Shown one piece after another: positions 1 through 7,973 of a DNA stretch of 64,000 nt (positions within the stretch are counted from its first letter, which is position 1; the number at the start of each line of letters is the position of its first letter). The DNA is taken from assembly GCF_037076565.1 (NCBI RefSeq), contig NZ_AP029028.1, forward strand, positions 744,001 through 808,000. Reading direction: 5' to 3'. Both the position numbers and the translations under genes were made by a program. The notes below the pieces were generated by a model. That model was not told where the DNA came from and did not search any database. It saw only the letters and a list, made by a program, of their open reading frames with translations. The stretch is from Herbaspirillum sp. DW155. GTDB lineage: Bacteria; Pseudomonadota; Gammaproteobacteria; Burkholderiales; Burkholderiaceae_D.

Positions 1-156
1 GATCACCGAAGCCAGCTTTACGCAACTCTGCGTTTCCTGGCTGTTGTTGGCGGTGTAGTGCGACATCAGATGCAGCACGGCGGACACCAGAAGTTCAGGC
101 TGTGCCGGTGCGCTGCTCGGTTCCACGAACGTGGACGTCATGTTCTCGTTGACCAT
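1..156 (-). CDS. Small conserved protein downstream of hemP (C-terminus off window)
   Basis: The ATG at 154-156 has a good Shine-Dalgarno (GAGGAGAG, 4 nt spacing) and opens a frame of 52 codons running off the left edge with no stop. The protein begins MVNENMTSTF and continues with a helical segment around ELLVSAVLHLMSHY and a cysteine near residue 45. I do not recognise a named domain. It lies 97 bp downstream of hemP on the same strand, so the two are probably co-transcribed and may share iron control. Its function is unknown; a role in iron or haem physiology is inferred from position only. Confidence 0.6.
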   Translation of the reverse strand, partial: MVNENMTSTFVEPSSAPAQPELLVSAVLHLMSHYTANNSQETQSCVKLASVI

Positions 157-253
157 CAAACTCTCCTCGCTGGGCTAGCTTGGCTGGCGGTGCGTCATGA
201 CGGACGACACTGGCTGGCCTGTTTAGGGATCCACCCGGACTGAGACTGCCGGC

Positions 254-442
254 TCAGGCCGTCAGGATCAGCTTGTTCAACTGCGTCAGTCGCAGCTTGT
301 AGATGCGACCACCGTGATCGATCTCCAGTTCTCGCATCTGACGGAACAGGTCCGTGCTCTTGATGCGGGTGATCGGCGTTCCGTTGGCGGTCGTGCCCGG
401 CTTGTTGCGACGGTCCATGCTGTTGTCGTTCAGTTGGCTCAT
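254..442 (-). CDS. hemP: Hemin uptake protein HemP/HmuP family
   Basis: A 62-residue basic protein. The C-terminal half (IKSTDLFRQMRELEIDHGGR, then a YKLRLTQLNKLILTA tail) is the HemP signature: a short region ending in a recognition-like stretch that reads R-L-T-x-x-x-K-L-I-L. HemP/HmuP proteins are small iron-responsive factors needed for expression of haem-uptake genes in several proteobacteria. I chose the ATG at 442 because AGGAGG at 451-456 sits 8 nt upstream; a GTG three codons earlier overlaps that ribosome binding site. Two AT-rich Fur-like sequences lie upstream at 460-482 and 532-547. No haem receptor or transport gene is visible here; the neighbours to the left lie outside the window. 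Confidence 0.85.
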   Translation of the reverse strand: MSQLNDNSMDRRNKPGTTANGTPITRIKSTDLFRQMRELEIDHGGRIYKLRLTQLNKLILTA

Positions 443-459
443 TACAATCACCTCCTATT

Positions 460-482
460 AAATGCGAACAATTCTTATTTAG
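460..482 (-). promoter_or_regulatory. Fur-box-like sequence just upstream of hemP
   Basis: The minus strand reads AAATAAGAATTGTTCGC, close to the AT-rich inverted Fur pattern with an ATT core. It lies immediately upstream of the hemP ribosome binding site, where a repressor would block transcription. The match is imperfect; the call rests on pattern plus the hemP context. Confidence 0.45.
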
Positions 483-531
483 ATTATTTGCGATTTGCGG
501 CGGGATTGCAAGCCCTTTTATCGGTGTGATT

Positions 532-547
532 GATAATTTTTATCATT
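532..547. promoter_or_regulatory. Second Fur-like inverted element
   Basis: GATAATTTTTATCATT contains GATAAT and ATCATT, the outer elements of the classical Fur box, arranged nearly as an inverted repeat. It is about 90 bp upstream of the hemP start. With the proximal site at 460-482 it could form a two-site Fur operator. Confidence 0.4.
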
Positions 548-599
548 CAGGAGGCCTGGCGGAAACACTTCAAGGCTATCAAGGCTGTCAAGCTTGCCC

Positions 600-640
600 A
601 AAAGCAAACGCCCCGCCGCGAAATTCGCGCACGGGGCGTT
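600..640 (-). terminator. Rho-independent terminator of mnmA
   Basis: AACGCCCCG at 607-615 pairs with CGGGGCGTT at 632-640, and the loop contains a smaller CGCG/CGCG pairing. Read on the minus strand the stem is followed by a T-rich tail (TTTGCTTTT). It starts about 20 bp past the mnmA stop. Confidence 0.8.
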
Positions 641-662
641 CAAAAGTTGCCTCGATGAAAAT

Positions 663-1769
663 TTAATCCGGTAGCGCACCGCTTTCGATGATGCCGCCGC
701 CCAGGCAGACGTCGCCGTCATAGAGCACCGCCGATTGCCCCGGCGTGACCGCCCATTGCGGGGTGTCGAAGGCCAGCGAGAAGGTGCTGCCGGCATCGGC
801 AAAGCCGCACGGTACGTCGGCCTGGCGATAGCGCGTCTTGGCCGACAGCGCGCTCAGTTGCGGCGCATGGCCGGCCACCCAGCTGACCTGGCCGGCCGAG
901 AGGGTAGGCGAGAGCAGCCAGGGATGGTCATGCCCCTGGACGATATAAAGCGTGTTGTTTTCCACATCCTTGCGCGCCACGTACCAGGCATCGCCATGGC
1001 CATCGGCATTCTGGTGCGCCTTCAGGCCGCCGATGCCGATACCCTTGCGCTGGCCCAGCGTATAGAAGGACAGCCCAACGTGCTCGCCCACGGTCTGACC
1101 ATCGGCGGTCTTGATCGGGCCGGGCTTGTAGGAAAGATAACGGTTCAGGAATTCACGGAAAGGTCGCTCGCCGATGAAGCAGATGCCGGTCGAGTCCTTT
1201 TTCTTCGCATTGGGCAGCTGCAGCTGCTCGGCGATCTTGCGCACTTCGGTCTTGTGGATCTCCCCCAGCGGGAAGACCGTGCGCGAGAGCTGCTCCTGGT
1301 TCAGCCGATGCAGGAAATAGCTCTGGTCCTTGCTGGCGTCGAGCGCCTTGAGCAATTGGTAGTCGCCCTGCGGCCCCTGGCGCACGCGCGCGTAGTGGCC
1401 GGTGGCGATCAGGTCGGCGCCCAGCTTCATGGCGTGGTCGAGGAAGGCCTTGAATTTGATCTCGGCATTGCACAGCACGTCCGGGTTGGGCGTGCGGCCG
1501 GCCTGGTATTCGCGCAGGAATTCGGCGAAGACGCGATCCTTGTATTCGGAAGCAAAATTCACTGCCTCGATATCCACTCCGACCACATCGGCCACGCTGA
1601 CCGCATCAATCCAGTCTTCGCGGGTGGAACAGTATTCGGAATCGTCGTCATCTTCCCAATTCTTCATAAAGAGCCCGATGACCTCATAGCCCTGCTCCTT
1701 CAACAGCCATGCCGACACCGACGAATCCACGCCGCCCGACATGCCGATGACTACTCTTTTCTTGCTCAT
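663..1769 (-). CDS. mnmA: tRNA-specific 2-thiouridylase MnmA
   Basis: MnmA (TrmU) thiolates U34 of tRNA-Lys, -Glu and -Gln using sulfur relayed by persulfide carriers. The 368-residue protein opens with the PP-loop SGGVDSS (residues 11-17). It carries the two catalytic cysteines, C100 in NPDVLCN and C197 in GICFIG, and the conserved ATGHYAR. I chose the ATG at 1769 (MSKKRVV), where homologues begin; an in-frame start eight codons upstream is possible, and neither has a strong ribosome binding site. A nudJ-like gene lies 57 bp upstream on the same strand, the same partnership as nudJ-mnmA in E. coli. Confidence 0.97.
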   Translation of the reverse strand: MSKKRVVIGMSGGVDSSVSAWLLKEQGYEVIGLFMKNWEDDDDSEYCSTREDWIDAVSVADVVGVDIEAVNFASEYKDRVFAEFLREYQAGRTPNPDVLCNAEIKFKAFLDHAMKLGADLIATGHYARVRQGPQGDYQLLKALDASKDQSYFLHRLNQEQLSRTVFPLGEIHKTEVRKIAEQLQLPNAKKKDSTGICFIGERPFREFLNRYLSYKPGPIKTADGQTVGEHVGLSFYTLGQRKGIGIGGLKAHQNADGHGDAWYVARKDVENNTLYIVQGHDHPWLLSPTLSAGQVSWVAGHAPQLSALSAKTRYRQADVPCGFADAGSTFSLAFDTPQWAVTPGQSAVLYDGDVCLGGGIIESGALPD

Positions 1770-1826
1770 GTTGTATCCGTTCAATGCGGCCATCCGTAAA
1801 GAGGGCCGCCAGGTGATGCGCCCGCG

Positions 1827-2315
1827 TCAGCCGGGCAGGGCGCCAATGGCGCTGGGATCGGTATGGACCAGTTCCAACGGTGCGCGCTGGCCGGCCAGGT
1901 AATCATCCACGCAACGCAATACCAACGGGCTGCGATGCCGTTCGGCGCAGGCGGCCAGTTCGTCGCGTGTCATCCAGACGGCGCGCACGATGCCCTCGTC
2001 CAGCGGTCGGTCCAGCACCTCGCCGACGGTGCCGGCAAAGGCGAAGCGCAGATAGGTCACCGACAGCCCGCCGCGCGAGGACGACACGTTGCGTGAAAGA
2101 TAAGTGCCTAGCAGGGCCGTTGGGGTGAAGACATGCGCCGATTCTTCCAGCGCCTCGCGTACGGCTGCCTCGATCAGGGACTCGCCCGGCTCCAGGTGGC
2201 CGGCCGGCTGGTTGATGCGCAGCCCGCCTGCGCTGTGCTCTTCCACCATCAGGAAGCGGCCGTCGCGCTCGATGATGGCGGCCACGGTGACAGAGGGTTT
2301 CCAGACTTCAGACAT
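1827..2315 (-). CDS. Nudix hydrolase, NudJ-like
   Basis: A 162-residue Nudix protein. The Nudix box occupies residues 39-61, with the pattern GX5EX7RE and a following EE that bind Mg2+ and the diphosphate. NudJ-type enzymes hydrolyse nucleoside di- and triphosphates and thiamine diphosphate precursors. The N-terminal segment MSEVWKPSVTVAAIIE and the position directly upstream of mnmA match NudJ in gammaproteobacteria. The exact substrate cannot be read from the sequence. It is transcribed away from pntAA; the 178-bp gap to that gene holds both promoters. Confidence 0.85.
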   Translation of the reverse strand: MSEVWKPSVTVAAIIERDGRFLMVEEHSAGGLRINQPAGHLEPGESLIEAAVREALEESAHVFTPTALLGTYLSRNVSSSRGGLSVTYLRFAFAGTVGEVLDRPLDEGIVRAVWMTRDELAACAERHRSPLVLRCVDDYLAGQRAPLELVHTDPSAIGALPG

Positions 2316-2447
2316 TGATGACCTCGTGAATCCGCCATTTTACCCTGTCGAGGCCCATTCTTCAGCGCCGGTGCCGCCGTGGCGCGGGATCGCGCGGCTT
2401 TCTTGCAGGCTGGACAATTTCTCGCCCGGCAAGGCGAGTCGTGTAAG

Positions 2448-2466
2448 ATTGGGCCGAGATTGGGCC
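2448..2466. promoter_or_regulatory. Tandem ATTGGGCC repeats before pntAA
   Basis: ATTGGGCC occurs twice, at 2448-2455 and 2459-2466. The 11-bp period would place both copies on the same face of the helix. They lie 28-46 bp upstream of the pntAA start. This is a candidate activator or repressor site; no regulator is identified. Confidence 0.3.
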
Positions 2467-2493
2467 AAGAATCCACAATAAAAGGAGTCAGGA

Positions 2494-3609
2494 ATGAGGA
2501 TAGCGATCCCCGCCGAAAGCCGGGACGGAGAAACCCGTGTCGCCGCCACCCCCGAAACGGTTAAGAAACTGGTGGCTGCCAGGCACGAAGTGATGGTCGA
2601 GTCCGGCGCCGGGGGCAGGTCCAGCATTCCCGACGAAGCCTACGTGGCCGTCGGCGCCAGTATCGGCAGTGCCGAAGCCGTCTACACTGCCGAGATCCTG
2701 CTCAAGGTGCGCGCGCCCAATGCGGCCGAGCGCGCCCGCATCCGGCCCGGCACCGTGGTCATCGGCATGCTCAATCCCTTCGACGCCGACAACACCGCCG
2801 CCATGGCTGCCGCCGGTCTCACCGCCTTCGCCCTCGAAGCTGCGCCCCGCACCACGCGCGCGCAGTCGCTGGACGTGCTCTCGTCGCAGGCCAACATCGC
2901 CGGCTACAAGGCCGTGCTGATGGCCGCCAATACTTATCAGCGCTTCATGCCCATGTTGATGACGGCAGCGGGTACCGTGAAGGCCGCGCGCATGTTGATC
3001 ATGGGCGCCGGGGTGGCGGGTCTGCAGGCCATTGCCACGGCCAAGCGGCTCGGAGCGGTGATCGAGGCCTCCGACGTGCGTCCGGCGGTCAAGGAGCAGA
3101 TCGAGTCGTTGGGCGCCAAATTCCTGGACGTACCCTTCCTGACCGAGGAAGAAAAAGAGATCGCCCAAGGCGTGGGCGGCTATGCCCGCCCGATGCCGCC
3201 GGACTGGATGAAGCGTCAGGCCGAGCTGGTCCACGAACGCGCCAAACAGGCCGACATCATCATCACCACCGCCCTGATCCCCGGCCGCAAGGCGCCGGTG
3301 CTGATCAGCGAAGAAACGGTCAAGGCCATGAAGCCCGGTTCAGTGATCCTGGACATGGCGGTCGACCAGGGCGGCAACTGCCCCTTGTCGGAACCCGGCA
3401 AGACCGTCATCAAGCACGGCGTGCACATCATCGGCGAAGGCAATCTGGCGGCGCTGGTAGCGGCCGATGCCTCGGCGCTGTATGCGCGCAACGTGCTGGA
3501 CTTCCTCAAACTGATCATCGATGCCGAAGGCAAGCTGGTCATCAACAAGGAAGACGATATCGTCGCGGCCACGCTGCTCTGCCAGGGCGGCGAGATCCTG
3601 CGCAAATGA
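2494..3609 (+). CDS. pntAA: NAD(P) transhydrogenase subunit alpha part 1
   Basis: A 371-residue soluble NAD(H)-binding component (domain I) of the proton-translocating transhydrogenase, which uses proton entry to reduce NADP+ with NADH. It resembles alanine dehydrogenase: the N-terminus reads [19 protein letters not shown], and the dinucleotide site [10 protein letters not shown] is near residue 170. In E. coli PntA, domain I is fused to the first membrane part; here, as in many alpha- and betaproteobacteria, the subunit is split. The start is supported by AAAGGAG 8 nt upstream. The next gene is panD, then pntAB and pntB. Confidence 0.96.
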   Translation: MRIAIPAESRDGETRVAATPETVKKLVAARHEVMVESGAGGRSSIPDEAYVAVGASIGSAEAVYTAEILLKVRAPNAAERARIRPGTVVIGMLNPFDADNTAAMAAAGLTAFALEAAPRTTRAQSLDVLSSQANIAGYKAVLMAANTYQRFMPMLMTAAGTVKAARMLIMGAGVAGLQAIATAKRLGAVIEASDVRPAVKEQIESLGAKFLDVPFLTEEEKEIAQGVGGYARPMPPDWMKRQAELVHERAKQADIIITTALIPGRKAPVLISEETVKAMKPGSVILDMAVDQGGNCPLSEPGKTVIKHGVHIIGEGNLAALVAADASALYARNVLDFLKLIIDAEGKLVINKEDDIVAATLLCQGGEILRK

Positions 3610-3610
3610 A

Positions 3611-3647
3611 TCTGCCGGCCCGGGTCGGCAGACAACCCGGGCGTTTT
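3611..3647 (+). terminator. Two mutually exclusive hairpins between pntAA and panD (attenuator-like)
   Basis: TCTGCCG (3611-3617) can pair with CGGCAGA (3626-3632). GCCCGGGT (3618-3625) can instead pair with ACCCGGGC (3635-3642), which is followed by GTTTT (3643-3647) like a weak intrinsic terminator. Each hairpin uses bases inside the other, so only one can form. This would suit a partial terminator or processing element that sets the level of panD, pntAB and pntB relative to pntAA. The T-tract is short, so termination may be inefficient. Confidence 0.5.
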
Positions 3648-3694
3648 CAGTCCCCCTCACGCCCATCACTTTTGAAACAAGAAGGAAGAAGTCC

Positions 3695-4057
3695 ATGCAA
3701 CGCATCATGCTGCGCGCGAAGATCCATCGCGCCTCGGTCACCCAGTGCGACCTGAACTATGAAGGTTCCTGCGGAATCGACGAAGACCTGCTGGAAGCCG
3801 CCGACATCCGTGAGTTCGAGAAGATCGAACTCTACAACGTCAACAACGGTGAACGTTTCTCCACCTACGCCATTCGCGGCAAGCGCGGCAGCGGCGAGAT
3901 CTCGTTGAACGGTGCAGCGGCCCGCCTGGCGCACCTGGGCGATTTGCTCATCATCTGTACCTATGCGCCGATGAGCGATGAAGAAGTCGCCACTTACAAG
4001 CCCAAGGTAGTCTTCGTGGACGACAAGAACCGCATCACCAGCCTCAAGGCAATCTGA
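3695..4057 (+). CDS. panD: Aspartate 1-decarboxylase
   Basis: PanD makes beta-alanine from L-aspartate for pantothenate and CoA synthesis. The 120-residue proenzyme cleaves itself between G24 and S25 (motif YEGSCGI) to form the pyruvoyl group. The family residues around RFSTYAI and SLNGAAARL are also present. The ATG at 3695 follows GAAGGAAGAAG; the frame is open further upstream but overlaps the end of pntAA. The gene sits inside the transhydrogenase operon between pntAA and pntAB, which is not its location in E. coli. Pantothenate synthesis needs NADPH at the ketopantoate reductase step, so shared expression with transhydrogenase makes metabolic sense; that link is inference. Confidence 0.96.
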   Translation: MQRIMLRAKIHRASVTQCDLNYEGSCGIDEDLLEAADIREFEKIELYNVNNGERFSTYAIRGKRGSGEISLNGAAARLAHLGDLLIICTYAPMSDEEVATYKPKVVFVDDKNRITSLKAI

Positions 4058-4117
4058 CCCTCGACAAGAACCATGCGGCCCGTTCCACCGGCGGGCTGCA
4101 TCACAAGGAGGAACACC

Positions 4118-4432
4118 ATGGAAGTCAGCCACACCATCATCAACCTGATCATCTTCGTGCTGGCCATCTACGTTGGCTACCACGTGGTCTGGACGGTGAC
4201 CCCGGCCTTGCACACGCCCCTGATGGCGGTGACCAATGCCATCTCGGCCATCATCATCATCGGCGCGATGCTGGCGGCGGGCCTCACCGAAGGCACGGTC
4301 GGTCGCATCGCCGGCACGCTGGCCGTGGCGCTGGCGGCGGTGAATGTGTTCGGTGGCTTCATGGTGACCCAGCGCATGCTGGAAATGTTCAAGAAGAAAG
4401 AGCCCAAGGCCAAGTCGGGAGAGCGAGCATGA
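4118..4432 (+). CDS. pntAB: NAD(P) transhydrogenase subunit alpha part 2
   Basis: A 104-residue membrane protein, the small hydrophobic part of domain II. Three hydrophobic stretches are visible: IINLIIFVLAIYVGYHV, then AISAIIIIGAMLAAG, then IAGTLAVALAAVNVFGGF. The tail is basic (KKKEPKAKSGERA). The ATG at 4118 has AAGGAGG 8 nt upstream. The stop overlaps the pntB start (ATGA), so the two are translationally coupled. Confidence 0.95.
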   Translation: MEVSHTIINLIIFVLAIYVGYHVVWTVTPALHTPLMAVTNAISAIIIIGAMLAAGLTEGTVGRIAGTLAVALAAVNVFGGFMVTQRMLEMFKKKEPKAKSGERA

Positions 4433-5868
4433 GCATGAATCTGGTGACCCTGCTGTATCTGATCGCATCGATCTGCTTCATCCAGGCCCTGAAAGGCCTC
4501 TCGCACCCGGCCACGGCGCGCCGCGGCAACAGCTTCGGCATCGCCGGCATGGTCATCGCGGTGCTGACCACGCTGGCGCTGATCGTCAAGATCAAGGGGG
4601 AGGGCGCCAATCCTTCCGGTGACATCGGCTATCTGCTGGTGGCTGGCGGTGTGATCGTCGGTGGCGGCATCGGCGCTTATCTGGCGCGCAGCGTCGAGAT
4701 GACCAAGATGCCCGAACTGGTGGCGGCGATGCACTCGCTCATCGGTCTGGCGGCGGTCTGTATCGCGGTGGCGGCGGTGGCCGAACCATGGGCGCTGGGC
4801 ATTTCGGCGCACGGACAACTCATCCCCGTGGGCAACCGGGTGGAACTGTTCATCGGCACCTTCGTGGGCGCCATCACCTTCTCGGGTTCGGTGATCGCCT
4901 TCGGCAAGCTCTCGGGCAAGTACAAGTTCCGCCTGTTCCAGGGTGCGCCGGTCAACTTCGCCGGCCAGCATTTCCTGAATCTGCTGCTGGCGGTAGCCAT
5001 GATCGGCTTCGGCGTCATTTTCGTGCTCACGCAAAACTGGCTGCCCTTCATCATCATGGCCGCCATCGCCTTTGCGCTGGGCGTGCTGATCATCATCCCC
5101 ATCGGCGGGGCCGACATGCCGGTGGTGGTCTCGATGCTGAACAGCTATTCCGGCTGGGCGGCGGCGGGTATCGGCTTCTCGCTGAACAACTCCATGCTCA
5201 TCATCGCCGGTTCGCTGGTCGGTTCATCCGGCGCGATTCTCTCATACATCATGTGCAAGGCGATGAACCGCTCCTTCTTCAACGTGATCCTGGGCGGGTT
5301 TGGTGGCGAGGCGGCGGCTGCAGGGGGCGGGGCGCAGCAGCAGCGCAGCGTCAAGTCGGGATCGGCCGATGATGCGGCGTTCCTGATGGGAAATGCAGAA
5401 ACCGTCATCATCGTGCCGGGCTACGGGCTTGCCGTGGCACGTGCGCAGCACGCACTGAAGGAATTGACCGAAAAGCTGACCCACAACGGCGTGACCGTGA
5501 AATACGCGATCCACCCGGTGGCCGGCCGCATGCCCGGCCACATGAACGTGTTGCTGGCCGAGGCCGAAGTGCCCTATGACCAGGTGTTCGAGATGGAAGA
5601 CATCAACAGCGAATTCGCCCAGGCCGATGTGGTGCTGGTGCTGGGCGCCAATGATGTGGTCAACCCGGCGGCCAAGGATCCCAAGTCGCCCATTGCGGGC
5701 ATGCCGATCCTGGAAGCCTACAAGGCCAAGACCGTGATCGTGAACAAGCGCTCCATGGCGGCCGGTTATGCAGGTCTGGACAATGAACTGTTCTACATGG
5801 ACAAGACCATGATGGTCTTTGGCGATGCCAAGAAGGTCATCGAGGATATGGTCAAGGCGGTGGACTGA
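4429..5868 (+). CDS. pntB: NAD(P) transhydrogenase subunit beta
   Basis: A 479-residue integral membrane subunit. It has about nine transmembrane segments over roughly residues 1-270, forming the rest of the proton channel. The cytosolic C-terminal domain III (about residues 300-479) binds NADP(H): GYGLAVARAQHAL and the acidic/asparagine segment VVLVLGANDVVNPAA are typical. The start overlaps the pntAB stop by 4 bp; a second ATG two codons on could also serve. It ends the pnt operon, followed by a strong terminator at 5893-5928. Confidence 0.97.
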   Translation: MSMNLVTLLYLIASICFIQALKGLSHPATARRGNSFGIAGMVIAVLTTLALIVKIKGEGANPSGDIGYLLVAGGVIVGGGIGAYLARSVEMTKMPELVAAMHSLIGLAAVCIAVAAVAEPWALGISAHGQLIPVGNRVELFIGTFVGAITFSGSVIAFGKLSGKYKFRLFQGAPVNFAGQHFLNLLLAVAMIGFGVIFVLTQNWLPFIIMAAIAFALGVLIIIPIGGADMPVVVSMLNSYSGWAAAGIGFSLNNSMLIIAGSLVGSSGAILSYIMCKAMNRSFFNVILGGFGGEAAAAGGGAQQQRSVKSGSADDAAFLMGNAETVIIVPGYGLAVARAQHALKELTEKLTHNGVTVKYAIHPVAGRMPGHMNVLLAEAEVPYDQVFEMEDINSEFAQADVVLVLGANDVVNPAAKDPKSPIAGMPILEAYKAKTVIVNKRSMAAGYAGLDNELFYMDKTMMVFGDAKKVIEDMVKAVD

Positions 5869-5892
5869 GTTTGGTCTGCTCCGGCACAAATG

Positions 5893-5928
5893 AAAACGGG
5901 CTGCGCTGTGATTGCGCAGCCCGTTTTT
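5893..5928. terminator. Bidirectional terminator between pntB and upp
   Basis: AAAACGGGCTGCGC at 5893-5906 pairs with GCGCAGCCCGTTTT from 5914, with a 7-nt loop. It has Ts downstream on the plus strand and As upstream that become Ts on the minus strand. It can end both pntB and the convergent upp. Confidence 0.88.
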
Positions 5929-5958
5929 CTTTGCTTGCGCGCAAGCGGAGCGCGCCGC

Positions 5959-6606
5959 TTACTTGGTCCCGAAAATACGATCCCCCGCATCGCCCAGCCC
6001 AGGCACGATGTAGGCATCCTCATCCAGATGGGAATCCAGGGAAGCGACATAAAGCTTCACATCCGGATGCGCATCAGCGAACACCTGCACGCCTTCCGGG
6101 GCCGCCACCAGCGCCACGAAGACGATGTGCGAAGCCGGCACACCACGCTTCTTGAGCGCATCCACGGCATAGACGGCCGAATTGCCGGTCGCCACCATCG
6201 GATCGCACAGGATCATGATGCGGTCCTGCAGGTCCGGCAGGCGCACCAGGTATTCCACCGGCTTGTGGTTCTCGTCGCGGTAGACGCCGATATGGCCTAC
6301 GCGCGCCGAGGGGATCAGTTCCAGCAGGCCATCGCTCATGCCCACGCCCGCGCGCAGCACCGGCACCACGGCCAGCTTCTTGCCGGCGATCACCGGGGCT
6401 TCATAGGTCACCAGCGGGGTTTCGATGGTCTCGGTGGTCAGAGGCAGGTCGCGCGTGATTTCATACCCCATCAGCAGCGTGATCTCGCGCAGCAGGTCGC
6501 GGAAGGTGCGCGTGGAGGTGCGCTTGTCGCGCATGTGCGAGAGCTTGTGCTGGATCAGCGGGTGGTCGAGGATGAAGAGATTCTTGAAGCGCGGGTCTTG
6601 TTTCAT
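5959..6606 (-). CDS. upp: Uracil phosphoribosyltransferase
   Basis: Upp converts uracil and PRPP to UMP in pyrimidine salvage. The 215-residue length is normal for the family. The PRPP-binding loop lies in [17 protein letters not shown], and the C-terminal [13 protein letters not shown] is the uracil-binding flap signature. The start at 6606 (MKQDPRF) matches homologues; the frame is open further upstream but without family similarity. It is separated by 111 bp from ubiH and probably has its own promoter. Confidence 0.97.
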   Translation of the reverse strand: MKQDPRFKNLFILDHPLIQHKLSHMRDKRTSTRTFRDLLREITLLMGYEITRDLPLTTETIETPLVTYEAPVIAGKKLAVVPVLRAGVGMSDGLLELIPSARVGHIGVYRDENHKPVEYLVRLPDLQDRIMILCDPMVATGNSAVYAVDALKKRGVPASHIVFVALVAAPEGVQVFADAHPDVKLYVASLDSHLDEDAYIVPGLGDAGDRIFGTK

Positions 6607-6717
6607 GGCAAATGCGTATCTGCGGGGTGGAGCGGCGAGCGCCGCAAGCCCGCATTGTCGCATTTCCTGACGGCCTGCGCGACGGTGCCCGCCTGCGAAA
6701 TGACAGGAATGTTCACA

Positions 6718-7866
6718 TCACCGGCGGCCGAACATCATCTGTTCGGCCAGCAAGCCGCGTGCAGCGGGCAGCAGGTCGATGGCGCCCAACGACAGTCCCA
6801 AGGCGGCTTGCAAGGGCGAACCCTGGGGCGAGCCGGCAAAGATGCGTGCCATCAGGTCGGTCAGCCGGATGGTCAGGCCGCGATCCTGGCCGCGCTGGCG
6901 CTCGAAGGTCTGCAAGGCTTCGGGAGAAACTACGCGCGCCAGCACATCGGCCAGCACGCGGGCATCGCGCAGGCCCAGGTTCAGGCCCTGGCCGGCCACC
7001 GGGTGCAGGGTTTGCGCGGCGTTGCCGATGGCCACCACGCGCCGGCTCTGGCCGGGACGGGCGTTCAGGCCCAGCGGGAAGGCGTGGCGCGCGCTGATGC
7101 GGGTGAAGCGGTCGACCCGTTGGCCGAAAGTGCGCTGCAGGGCTGCAAGAAAAGCCGCATCGTCCAGCGCCAGCAATTCTTCGCCTGTGGCCGGACGTAC
7201 GCACCACACCAGCGCATAACCGTCGTCTTGAGGCAGCAGAGCCAGCGGACCTTCATCGGTGAAGCGTTCGAAGGCGCGATGGGCGATGACGCCATCGGCC
7301 TGCACGTGGGCGATGATGCCCAGCTGCCGGTAATCGCGCTGCAAAGTCTTTTGCTGCTGCTCGCCGAAGACACCGCCCTCGGCCTGGATCACCAGTTGTG
7401 CGCGCAGCACACGTCCATCCTTGAGGGTGACAGCGACGTGATCGTCTTCTTCCGCGATGTCTTGCGCTTCGGCCGGGCGCATCAGGTTCAGTCCCAGCGG
7501 TGCGATGACCGAGGCCAGGGCGCGGTTGACCTCGCCATAGCGCGCCACGTAGCCCAGCGCGGGCAACTGGTAATCCTTGCGGTCCAGCAGAGTGCGGCCG
7601 AAGTGGCCACGGCGCGAGACGTGAATCTGTTCGATGGCGGTGGCGCTGCGGCCGATGTCGTCCCAGGCGCCCAGTTCGTCGAGGATCTGGCGGCTGCCGT
7701 AGGACAGGGCGATGGTGCGCGGGTCGGCGGCGGCTTGCTCGGGCGACTTCATGTCGACCAGGGCGATGCGGGCGGCGGGCAATTGGCGCCGGGCCAGCAG
7801 GCCGGCCACACTCTGGCCGACCGGGCCGCCGCCGCAGATGATCAGGTCGAAATCGACGGATTCCAT
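6718..7866 (-). CDS. ubiH: FAD-dependent monooxygenase of ubiquinone synthesis, UbiH-like
   Basis: A 382-residue UbiH/UbiI/UbiF-family flavoprotein hydroxylase, predicted to hydroxylate the ring of a ubiquinone precursor. The N-terminal Rossmann motif ICGGGPVGQSVAG (about residues 9-21) binds FAD. The second FAD motif, VVAIGNAAQTLHPVAGQGLN, is diagnostic of the family. It lies directly downstream of pepP, as ubiH does in E. coli, which favours UbiH over the paralogues. The start at 7866 lacks a clear ribosome binding site. Which ring carbon is hydroxylated cannot be told from the sequence. Confidence 0.88.
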   Translation of the reverse strand: MESVDFDLIICGGGPVGQSVAGLLARRQLPAARIALVDMKSPEQAAADPRTIALSYGSRQILDELGAWDDIGRSATAIEQIHVSRRGHFGRTLLDRKDYQLPALGYVARYGEVNRALASVIAPLGLNLMRPAEAQDIAEEDDHVAVTLKDGRVLRAQLVIQAEGGVFGEQQQKTLQRDYRQLGIIAHVQADGVIAHRAFERFTDEGPLALLPQDDGYALVWCVRPATGEELLALDDAAFLAALQRTFGQRVDRFTRISARHAFPLGLNARPGQSRRVVAIGNAAQTLHPVAGQGLNLGLRDARVLADVLARVVSPEALQTFERQRGQDRGLTIRLTDLMARIFAGSPQGSPLQAALGLSLGAIDLLPAARGLLAEQMMFGRR

Positions 7867-7973
7867 GATGCCGGGAGATGCCTTCTACAGAAGATTCAGT
7901 AAGGCATCATTGTAGCGGAGCCGCGCCGGCCGGGCTTGATCCGGCGCATGCGCGGCCTGCAGAGGTGAGCGCT

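Noticed and set aside
5890..7902. Open frame of 670 codons opposite upp and ubiH
   Set aside because: Runs through the bidirectional terminator and both conserved genes on the other strand; no family similarity.
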